From: DASPMP01 sp035626995
GTDB lineage: Bacteria > Gemmatimonadota > Gemmatimonadetes > Gemmatimonadales > Gemmatimonadaceae
NCBI GenBank assembly: GCA_035626995.1
Contig: DASPMP010000152.1
Span: 1 to 39,671 of the forward strand
DNA: 39,671 bases
Direction of reading: 5' to 3'
In this document: in pieces, positions 33,006-39,671 of the stretch
How positions within the stretch are numbered: position 1 is the first letter of the stretch
How the letters are laid out: the number at the start of each line of letters is the position of its first letter
The notes under the pieces: generated by a model
Seen by the model: only the letters and a program-made list of their open reading frames with translations
Databases searched by the model: none
What the model was told of the DNA's origin: nothing
Program-made: the position numbers and the translations under genes

Positions 33006-34256
33006 CTACCGATTCCTGCCAGTGATTAGTCGAGCGCCGCGTTGGTAGGTGAAGTACGCGATCGCCCATTGCACCAACACGCTGACGCGGTTTCTGAATC
33101 CCGCGAGATACATGATGTGAAGGAACAGCCAGAACACCCACGCCGGCGTTCCCCACATGTCCAGGCCGGGTAGCTGCGCGATGGCACGGTGTCGGCCAAT
33201 CGTCGCGAGGTCACCCTTGTTCCGATACCGAAACGGTGCCGGAAGGCGGCGCTCGATCACACGGGTGATGTTCCTCGCAGCATGCGCGCCGCTCTGGATC
33301 GCTGCCGTTGCCACACCCGGCACCCTCGCTCCGTCGGTGTACATCTCCGCGAGGTCGCCGACTACAAACACCTCGGGGTGTCCCGGCACTGAAAGATCGG
33401 GCTGCACTTTCACTCGGCCCGCACGATCGAGTGGTGCGCCCAGGAAACTGCCGAGCGTCGACGACTCGTTCCCGGCCGCCCAGAAGATGGTCTCCGACTC
33501 GATACACTCCTCACCCAGCCAGACTGCACCGCGTTCGATCTGCGTGACGATCGCATTGGTGCGGACTTCGACGCCAAGCTCTTCGAGCTCCGCGTGCGCC
33601 TTGGCAGAGAGCGACTCCTTGAACGTCGGCAGTACACGAGGCCCGCCTTCGAGGAGAATCACTCGTGCCTGACGTGTGTCCGCAGTCCGGAACTCGTCAG
33701 GCAACCCATGCCGCGTGATCTGCGGCAACATTCCCGCCAGCTCTGCGCCGGTCGGACCGCCGCCAACGATGACGAAGGTGAGCAGCCGGCGGCGCTCGTC
33801 CGGATCGGTCGCTTTCTCCGCGCGTTCCAGGGCGAGCAGAAACCGATGACGGATCACGATCGCGTCGTCGATGCTTTTCAGACCCGGCGCCGACTTCTCC
33901 CACTCCGCGTTGCCGAAATACGAATGACGCGAGCCTGTGGCGACAATGAGAAAGTCGTATGGGAATGTGGTGCCGTCGTCGCAGGTGACCGCACGCGTGT
34001 CAACGTCGATGCCCTGGACCTCGGCCAGCACGACGGTAGTGTTGCGCTGCTTGCGCAGCAGCCAGCGGATTGGCGCGGTGATGTCCGTCGGTGCCAGCGT
34101 CGCGGTCGCGACCTGGTACAACAGTGGCTGAAAGAGGTGGTGATTCGTCCGATCGATCACCGTTACATCAACCGGCGCACGCTTCAGGGCGCGCGCGGCA
34201 TACAGGCCGCCGAAGCCACCGCCGATGATGACGACCCTAGGCCGATCGCCTGGCAC
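33006..34256 (-). CDS. ndh: Type II NADH dehydrogenase (NDH-2)
   Basis: A single-subunit flavoenzyme, 416 residues, that passes electrons from NADH to quinone at the inner face of the membrane without pumping protons. It has the FAD-binding VVIIGGGFGGLYAARAL at the N-terminus and the NADH-binding FVIVGGGPTGAELAGML near residue 165. VFVVGDLAEM is the C-terminal FAD contact and AAIQSGAHAARNI the usual quinone-side helix. The amphipathic membrane-anchoring C-terminus is rich in Trp and Phe (WVFWLFLHIMYLAGF). It starts with GTG 34256, 20 bases inside the 3' end of the symporter gene. The stop lies four bases from the heptamer repeat tract. Confidence 0.95.
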   Translation of the reverse strand: MPGDRPRVVIIGGGFGGLYAARALKRAPVDVTVIDRTNHHLFQPLLYQVATATLAPTDITAPIRWLLRKQRNTTVVLAEVQGIDVDTRAVTCDDGTTFPYDFLIVATGSRHSYFGNAEWEKSAPGLKSIDDAIVIRHRFLLALERAEKATDPDERRRLLTFVIVGGGPTGAELAGMLPQITRHGLPDEFRTADTRQARVILLEGGPRVLPTFKESLSAKAHAELEELGVEVRTNAIVTQIERGAVWLGEECIESETIFWAAGNESSTLGSFLGAPLDRAGRVKVQPDLSVPGHPEVFVVGDLAEMYTDGARVPGVATAAIQSGAHAARNITRVIERRLPAPFRYRNKGDLATIGRHRAIAQLPGLDMWGTPAWVFWLFLHIMYLAGFRNRVSVLVQWAIAYFTYQRGARLITGRNR

Positions 34257-35895
34257 TGAGCAGGATCCCCACGGCCACCACCGTTAACGCACCGACGACA
34301 TTGTGCCACAGGAACGACACGCTCGGCGCCCCGAAGTTCACCGCGGCAACCGCGCTCATGCCGGCGATGAGCGCGAAAAACGCTGCACTGCCTCGTGCGC
34401 GAGGGATCATTGCCAGGAGGAAAACCCCGAGGATAGATCCATAGAAAAACGACCCGAAACGATTAACGACTTCGATGAGCGATCCGAGATTGGCGGCGAA
34501 GTAGGCGATGACGCAGGCAAACGCTCCCCACATCACGGTCGCGAGCTTCGACACGGCAAGAAAATGCGCGTCCGTTCCCTCCGGGCGCACCCATCGGCGG
34601 TAGAAATCGATGACGGTCGCTGTCGCGAGCGAATTGAGCTCCGCCGCGATACTGGACATCGCGGCAGCGAGCACCCCGGCAATGAACAGACCCAGCAAAC
34701 CAATCGGCAGGTAATCGAGCACGAAGCGCGGGACGATGTAATTCACGTCGCGTGATGCCTGCCCAGTCACACGGCCAGCGAGGTCGAGCGCCTGTCCGCG
34801 CACGTCAGCGACGTTCTGCTCGCGGCGTTTCAGTTCGGCGCGGGCAGCGTCCGCGCGCGGCCCATCCAGGTTGGAGACGGCACGTGCCGCGTTGATGCGC
34901 GCCGCATGCTCGGTCGTGAATCGTGATTCCAGTGCGCGATACTCCGCGCCAGCGGCGGCCTGGACGGCGCGCTCGTGCACGGGGTTGTAGAGCAACGGGG
35001 GGCGCTGGAACAGGAAGAACACGAAGATCAGGATTCCGACAATGAGAATCAGCGCCTGAAGCGGGATCTTCCAGTACGCGCTCATCAGCAGTGAGCTGCG
35101 TGCCTCGTCCACCGATCTCGCGGTGAGATACCGCTGGACCTGGCTCTGGTCCGTTCCGAAATACGACAACATGAGGAAGGTCCCGCCGATCACTCCCGAC
35201 CAGAACGTGTACGTGTTGTTCAGGTCGAAGGAAAAATCGAAGGTGCGCAGGCGCCCGGTCGCACCGGCGATGGATAGCGCCTCGACCGGGGACACGGGGA
35301 TGCGGATGAGCAGGACGATGAAAATCGCGACAAGCGCGGACACGATCAGGAACATCTGCTTGACGTCCACCCACGTCACCGCCTGGACGCCGCCGATCAT
35401 CGTGTAGATGACCGTCGGGATCCCCATGATCGCGATGCTCAACGCCAGATCCCAACCGAATACCGCGGAAAAGATGATCCCCGGCGCGGCGATGATCGTA
35501 CCGCACGACATCCCGCGGGAAATCAGGAACAGGAATGCGGTGAGCGAACGCGTTTTTGCGTCGAAGCGCTTCTCCAGGAACTCGTACGCCGTATAGACAT
35601 TCGCGCCGTGCAGGAACGGCACGAGGGTCACTCCGAGGATGACCATGGCGATGGGCAGCCCGAAGTAGAACTGGATGAAACGCATGCCATCCGTTGCGCC
35701 CTGACCGGTGGTGCCGATCATCGTGATCGCGGAGAGCTGCGTCGCCATGACCGACAGGCCAACAGCCCACCATGGCAGGCTGCGACTGGCGAGGAAATAG
35801 CCTTCGAGGGCGGTCGTATCGCGTGAACGCCGGACGCCGTCGTACATGACGTACGCGAGGTACGCAACGACGATCGCCCAATTGATCCAGTGCAT
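34237..35895 (-). CDS. Sodium:solute symporter (SSS family)
   Basis: A polytopic Na+-coupled transporter of 552 residues with the SSS N-terminal helix, then YFLASRSLPWWAVGLSVMATQLSAITMIG, a signature region of the family, and about 13 hydrophobic segments. A soluble insertion of roughly 80 residues (about 300-385, Ala/Arg/Glu-rich and helical) sits between hydrophobic segments in the second half. Late motifs such as LGLFIAGVLAAAMSSIAAELNSLATATVIDFYRR are typical. It starts at ATG 35895, eight bases after the stop of a 43-residue membrane protein that is itself coupled to a PIG-L deacetylase. The substrate is probably a product of that enzyme, but this is inference. Confidence 0.93.
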   Translation of the reverse strand: MHWINWAIVVAYLAYVMYDGVRRSRDTTALEGYFLASRSLPWWAVGLSVMATQLSAITMIGTTGQGATDGMRFIQFYFGLPIAMVILGVTLVPFLHGANVYTAYEFLEKRFDAKTRSLTAFLFLISRGMSCGTIIAAPGIIFSAVFGWDLALSIAIMGIPTVIYTMIGGVQAVTWVDVKQMFLIVSALVAIFIVLLIRIPVSPVEALSIAGATGRLRTFDFSFDLNNTYTFWSGVIGGTFLMLSYFGTDQSQVQRYLTARSVDEARSSLLMSAYWKIPLQALILIVGILIFVFFLFQRPPLLYNPVHERAVQAAAGAEYRALESRFTTEHAARINAARAVSNLDGPRADAARAELKRREQNVADVRGQALDLAGRVTGQASRDVNYIVPRFVLDYLPIGLLGLFIAGVLAAAMSSIAAELNSLATATVIDFYRRWVRPEGTDAHFLAVSKLATVMWGAFACVIAYFAANLGSLIEVVNRFGSFFYGSILGVFLLAMIPRARGSAAFFALIAGMSAVAAVNFGAPSVSFLWHNVVGALTVVAVGILLSARRSA

Positions 35896-35903
35896 GGCGG
35901 AGC

Positions 35904-36035
35904 TCAGCGGGTGAAGGCGACCTGCAGCAAGCCGAGCAACAGCAGGGTGATCATCTGCACCGTCATGACCCGCGCGAGTGTCCGCCTGAACCTGGCGCGC
36001 GCATCGACAGGTGCCGACGCCGGCGTCGCGCTCAT
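35904..36035 (-). CDS. 43-residue single-pass membrane protein
   Basis: A short gene beginning MSATPASAPVDARARFRRTL, with a basic patch (RARFRRTLAR) followed by one hydrophobic helix (MTVQMITLLLLGLLQVAF) and a two-residue tail. The positive-inside rule places the N-terminus in the cytoplasm. The ATG overlaps the PIG-L stop as ATGA, and the stop is eight bases before the symporter ATG, so it is translationally sandwiched in the operon. It is conserved-looking in layout, but I recognise no family. It may be a small subunit or assembly factor of the symporter, as DUF4212-type small proteins are for acetate-type SSS carriers. Confidence 0.65.
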   Translation of the reverse strand: MSATPASAPVDARARFRRTLARVMTVQMITLLLLGLLQVAFTR

Positions 36036-38665
36036 GGGGTGGCTCCGAAGCCGGCGCTGAGCAGGTTGACCATCAGCCGCGCGGCGCCGGGGACGCCGGC
36101 GGGAATCTGCCGAAACAATGCCAGCGTCGTGTACACGTAGGTCCCTCGGCCGACGGGGGCAACCAGGATGGCACCGTGGTTCGGCGCCTCGCCCGGATCG
36201 CTCATCGCGAGCACGGCCCGATAGCGATCGTCGAATGTACGCGGCATGTAGAGTGCGCGCTCCTGGACCCATCCTTCGAAGTCTGCCGCGGTAATGCGGT
36301 TCGGCGCGTTGAGCACCCGTGCGCCGCGCTCGACGAGCGTCACCGGCGCATCTTCGTGCGTGACACGATCATGCGGTCGGTTGATCGTGACGGGGTAGGG
36401 CATGATTCCAGGCTGCGTCATCTCGTACTGACCATACTGCACGACGAGTGTGCCGCCGGCTCGCACGAAATCGAGCAGCTTCGCGTTCGACGTCGCGAGC
36501 TCGGGGGACGCTTCGTAGGCACGGGGCCCGATCACTACCGTTGTATAGTCGGCAAGACTGACGCGACCGATATCGGCCGCTGAGATCTCGGTGACGCGCA
36601 CACCGAGTTGCGAAAGGATCGGTGCCACGTTGTCGCTCACGCCACGGATGTACACAACGCGCAAGGCTTCGGGAACGACCACGTCTACGGTCTTGATGGT
36701 CACCTCGGCGTTCCGATACAGTCGTTGCGGGCGTATGTGGCTGTAGTCGATGAGCTGGAAGCCGGCGCGGGATCGTTCTTCGCCGTATTCTGCGACAGCT
36801 CGAAGTGTCGCGGTGCGTGCGCGCCGCCCTGCCCGAATGCGAAACGCGACGACATGCTCCTGGTTCGGGACGAGCCGCACGAGTCGCGTCGCACTGTCCA
36901 CGGTAAACCCTCCCTGGGCAATGAGCGACACCCGGACGTCGAACGGTTCCGAAGCAGAGGAGCGTACCCGAACGTCGATCGTGCGATCGACACCCGTGTC
37001 TGCGCGAGCGAAGAGAAGGGGTTGTGCGATGGTCAACGTCACTGCCGGTACGATCGCAACCGGTCGCACCACTTCGCCCTTCACCGGATCAGCGTACCGG
37101 AAAACGATGCGTTCTTGGATCACCATCGGCTCCCGCGAAGATGCCAGCGTGACGGCATACGCTACGGCGGGCTCGAGCTGTTGGAAATTGTCGGGCAGCG
37201 CCCGCGCTGGCGCAGTGAACATCCCGCCGACGCGTGCCATCGAGCCGATAAGCCAGTATGGTCTCGTCGGCAGCGTTTGTGCGCCTACAAGCGTGTCCCG
37301 CAGAACTCCCCCCGGAGCGATCGACCGCGCACCGGTGGTCACGCCAACATCGGCCTCTCCGATGACAACCCCATCGCCGATGAGCACCGTGTCCGTGCCG
37401 CGATTGTATACCGTGACAAATACATCGTGGTGCTGCCGCAGCGCCCATTCCTCAGTCGCTTCAGCCTCGATCGTGACGCCGCTAACCATCCGGATGGCGT
37501 CCTCGATACGCCGAAGGGCGGTATTGATCGTTGCGTCGAGATCCGCATCGCGCACGACGAAGCGGTTGTGTTGCGGCATTTGAGATGTGGCTGGCACTTC
37601 GCGCTGCGCAGTGCAGAGGTCGACGTACCCGGGCCGGCACACCGCATGAAGCAGTCGTCGCACGCGAAGCAGCGGCGAGAGACTTTGTTGAGGGTGGAAC
37701 GGATCAAATGCCGAGCGTGCGGCGACGAAGGCCTCTGGAAGCGAATCCAGTGCCGCGCGAGCTGTCGGGGCGGACGCCATGCGAGATGAGAACCGACGCC
37801 ACGTTGTGTCAATGCCGTCAAACAGGGATCGCTCGCTCGGTGCAGGGGTTGCGTCGTTCACCCGTGTCGACTCGCGTCGCAGGTAGTTCATGATCGGACC
37901 CTTGCGCTCGAGCGCGCCGAACCCCTGGGACTTGTGCTGTGAGCGGCTCCGTCCAGCAATCTCGCCGTACGATTCGCCGCGCAGGCGAGAGTACTCTCCA
38001 ACATTCATCCCGAGAGTTCCGGACTGCGCATTGCCGCGCGCTGCCCTGTAGAATTTGGGGACCTCCCATGCAGGTCCGAATTGCGCGATCGGAAATCGCA
38101 CCGTGTCGCCGGCGAGGTCATACGCGGCACGCGCCAGAATGCCTGACACCTGGTGCTGACCGTGTCCATCCCGGGGAGTTCCCGAGAATACTCCGACGAT
38201 CACATGTGGCCGGAAGGCGCGGACTACCCGGATCACGTCGCCCAGGATCGTATCGCGCGGCCAGTGTGCGAAGGTGTCCCCGGTGTCCTTCGAAAATCCG
38301 AAATCGTACGCCCTCGTGAAGTACTGCAGTGCGCCGTCCACGCGCCGCGCGGCGAGCAGTTCTTCGGTGCGAAGCACGCCGAGCGCCTCGCCCAGCTCGT
38401 CGCCTATGATGTTCTGCCCCCCGTCGCCCCGGGTCAGCGAGAGGTAGGCTGTGCTTACGTGTCGCGCGCGCGACAACCACGCGATGAGATTCGTATCCTC
38501 GTCGTCCGGGTGCGCGCCAATCAGCATCACTCTGCTCGTCACGCCAAGACCAGCAATGGCGTCGCCGAGCGCGACCGCGTTGACATCCTGAGCGCCTGCG
38601 CCACGCACGCCTCCGGACACCGCAAGCAGCACGAGCATTGCCCGCGCGGCGCTGGCGCACGACAT
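36032..38665 (-). CDS. Secreted PIG-L family deacetylase with C-terminal amidotransferase-like domain
   Basis: An 877-residue exported protein with a signal peptide (residues 1-25, ending AGAQ). An N-terminal PIG-L (LmbE) zinc-dependent N-deacetylase domain follows (about 40-270), with the metal motif IGAHPDDEDTN and GHGQHQVSG (His ligand). Known relatives deacetylate GlcNAc-containing conjugates. The middle (about 400-680) is beta-rich and resembles CARDB/NEW3-type domains. The last ~190 residues look like a class I glutamine-amidotransferase/ThuA-like flavodoxin fold (YTTVVIGPRAYE, FVRAGGTLVVQYGQYE) without an obvious catalytic Cys. It is coupled by ATGA to a 43-residue membrane protein and then a sodium symporter, suggesting extracytoplasmic deacetylation followed by uptake. 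Confidence 0.9.
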   Translation of the reverse strand: MSCASAARAMLVLLAVSGGVRGAGAQDVNAVALGDAIAGLGVTSRVMLIGAHPDDEDTNLIAWLSRARHVSTAYLSLTRGDGGQNIIGDELGEALGVLRTEELLAARRVDGALQYFTRAYDFGFSKDTGDTFAHWPRDTILGDVIRVVRAFRPHVIVGVFSGTPRDGHGQHQVSGILARAAYDLAGDTVRFPIAQFGPAWEVPKFYRAARGNAQSGTLGMNVGEYSRLRGESYGEIAGRSRSQHKSQGFGALERKGPIMNYLRRESTRVNDATPAPSERSLFDGIDTTWRRFSSRMASAPTARAALDSLPEAFVAARSAFDPFHPQQSLSPLLRVRRLLHAVCRPGYVDLCTAQREVPATSQMPQHNRFVVRDADLDATINTALRRIEDAIRMVSGVTIEAEATEEWALRQHHDVFVTVYNRGTDTVLIGDGVVIGEADVGVTTGARSIAPGGVLRDTLVGAQTLPTRPYWLIGSMARVGGMFTAPARALPDNFQQLEPAVAYAVTLASSREPMVIQERIVFRYADPVKGEVVRPVAIVPAVTLTIAQPLLFARADTGVDRTIDVRVRSSASEPFDVRVSLIAQGGFTVDSATRLVRLVPNQEHVVAFRIRAGRRARTATLRAVAEYGEERSRAGFQLIDYSHIRPQRLYRNAEVTIKTVDVVVPEALRVVYIRGVSDNVAPILSQLGVRVTEISAADIGRVSLADYTTVVIGPRAYEASPELATSNAKLLDFVRAGGTLVVQYGQYEMTQPGIMPYPVTINRPHDRVTHEDAPVTLVERGARVLNAPNRITAADFEGWVQERALYMPRTFDDRYRAVLAMSDPGEAPNHGAILVAPVGRGTYVYTTLALFRQIPAGVPGAARLMVNLLSAGFGATP

Positions 38666-38697
38666 GCCCGCTCGCCGGGGACGTCCGCGCCCCGACG

Positions 38698-39671
38698 TCA
38701 GACCTTCGCTCTCCGCTTTGCCGGCTGCGGAAGCGTCAGCACCTCCGACACGATGCGCTCCTGCTCAACGGTATGCGCCTTGTGATACCCCTCCGCAGGA
38801 CTCGCGCGCTCGGGGCGGCCCACATAGCGGACCGTCAGTTGGTTTCCGGTTGACGTGCGGAGCCGCGGTGACACGTACGTCCATCCGCCCATGTTCTTCG
38901 GCTCTTCCTGCGCCCACACCACTTCCTCGATGTTGGGATACTGGTCCACGACCGCTGCCACGGCTTCATGCGGCCATGGGTACATCTCTTCGACGCGCGC
39001 CAGAGCGACGCCATTCATGGCCCCCGCCATTTCACGCTCGCCGCGACCGGCCATGAGGTCGTAATAGATCTTGCCCGAGCAGAATACGAGACGGCGCACG
39101 GCGTCGCGCTGACCTTCCATGGCCGCATCGTCGATGACCGGGCGGAAGGATGCGCCGCTGAGATCCTCGAGCCGGGAGGCGGCTTCGGGCAGCCGCAGGA
39201 GCGATTTCGGCTGCATCAGCACGAGCGGCCGGCGGATCTTCGAATGCCCTTGTCGGCGAAGAATGTGGAAATACTGCGCCGGGGTCGACGGATACGCGAC
39301 GACCGCATTCCCTTCGGCGCAGAGCTGGAGGAAGCGCTCGAGGCGCGCACTGGAATGCTCGGGGCCCTGTCCTTCATACCCATGCGGCAGCAGGAGCACG
39401 ATCGACGAATCCTGCCCCCATTTCGCACGGTCCGACATGAGGAACTGGTCGATGATCGGCTGCGCGACGTTCGCAAAGTCGCCGAACTGCGCCTCCCACA
39501 GCACGAGCTCACCGGGCGCGGCCGTGCTGAACCCGTACTCGAACGCCATCACCGCCGTCTCGGATAGCGGGCTGTTATAAATCTCGAATGCCGCCTTCGC
39601 CTGCGCGAGATTTGCCAGCGGCGTGTACGTCTCTCCGGTGCTCACGTCATGCAGCACCGCCTGCCGATGCG
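38698..39671 (-). CDS. sucA: 2-oxoglutarate dehydrogenase E1 component, C-terminal part
   Basis: The gene runs off the right edge; about 324 C-terminal residues are visible. They match the thiamine-diphosphate dehydrogenase E1 of the 2-oxoglutarate complex in the TCA cycle. Seen are RQAVLHD..TGETYTPL, IYNSPLSETAVMAFEYGFS, WEAQFGDFANVAQPIIDQF, LLPHGYEGQGPEHSSARLERFLQL, NAVVAYPSTPAQYFHILRRQ and RVEEMYPWPHEAV, then AQEEPKNMGGWTYVSPRL. This is the transketolase-like C-terminal half; the catalytic core is outside. The apparent GTG at 39657 is internal, because the conserved frame continues upstream to the edge. The PIG-L gene starts 32 bases after its stop on the same strand. Confidence 0.95.
   Translation of the reverse strand, partial: HRQAVLHDVSTGETYTPLANLAQAKAAFEIYNSPLSETAVMAFEYGFSTAAPGELVLWEAQFGDFANVAQPIIDQFLMSDRAKWGQDSSIVLLLPHGYEGQGPEHSSARLERFLQLCAEGNAVVAYPSTPAQYFHILRRQGHSKIRRPLVLMQPKSLLRLPEAASRLEDLSGASFRPVIDDAAMEGQRDAVRRLVFCSGKIYYDLMAGRGEREMAGAMNGVALARVEEMYPWPHEAVAAVVDQYPNIEEVVWAQEEPKNMGGWTYVSPRLRTSTGNQLTVRYVGRPERASPAEGYHKAHTVEQERIVSEVLTLPQPAKRRAKV

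Noticed and set aside
38666..38697. GC-rich inverted repeat between sucA and the PIG-L gene considered as a terminator
   Set aside because: The stem is only about five pairs with a 9-base loop and no T-run; it is too weak to call.

Overview
The window is a GC-rich, densely packed bacterial chromosome segment of 39,671 bases. It carries about 29 genes, no rRNA or tRNA genes, and no recognisable transposase or phage gene. The style suggests a Gram-negative, outer-membrane-bearing soil-type bacterium, and Gemmatimonadota is my best guess. The supporting points are many GTG starts without clear Shine-Dalgarno sequences, a TamA/TamB pair, a Rho with a long disordered Arg/Gly/Asp-rich N-terminus, AraC-type proteins with a receiver-like N-terminus, and PIG-L and DUF885 secreted proteins. 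The phylum is an inference from gene content; I computed no phylogeny.

Left part (1-8.9 kb, mostly + strand): the 3' part of a polysaccharide deacetylase; a TPR-like protein ending at a strong bidirectional terminator; facing it a 49-residue lipoprotein gene; an AraC-type regulator with a pseudo-receiver, followed closely by a stand-alone CheY-like receiver; a small TPR-like protein on the minus strand; then rho and a TamA/BamA-like outer-membrane protein. TamA is coupled by a 4-base overlap to the 1542-residue tamB (8.9-13.5 kb).

Middle part (13.5-28 kb): a minus-strand set of tightly overlapping genes (membrane-anchored PHP hydrolase, GT39/83-like glycosyltransferase, M20 dipeptidase); a YyaL-type thioredoxin-domain protein on +; a lipoprotein plus DUF885 putative metallopeptidase pair on minus; a diacylglycerol-kinase-like lipid kinase on +; and the de novo NAD operon nadB-nadA-nadC on minus. 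Many neighbouring genes overlap by 4 bases, and two convergent pairs overlap by 20-26 bases at their 3' ends.

Right part (27-39.7 kb): a CNT-type nucleoside transporter and an MFS transporter on +; a hybrid histidine kinase followed by an ANTAR response regulator on minus; then a minus-strand run of (from right) the 2-oxoglutarate dehydrogenase E1 C-terminus, a large secreted PIG-L deacetylase, a 43-residue membrane protein, a sodium:solute symporter and a type II NADH dehydrogenase.

The most unusual object is a roughly 600-base cassette at 32401-33001, between the NADH dehydrogenase and the histidine kinase. It is a four-helix-bundle (S23/IVP, TIGR02436-like) gene, frameshifted as written. 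It is bracketed on both sides by tracts of degenerate 7-base repeats of the same consensus (CASGCGN) in inverted orientation. It looks like a compact non-transposase element and is the best candidate here for an undescribed system.
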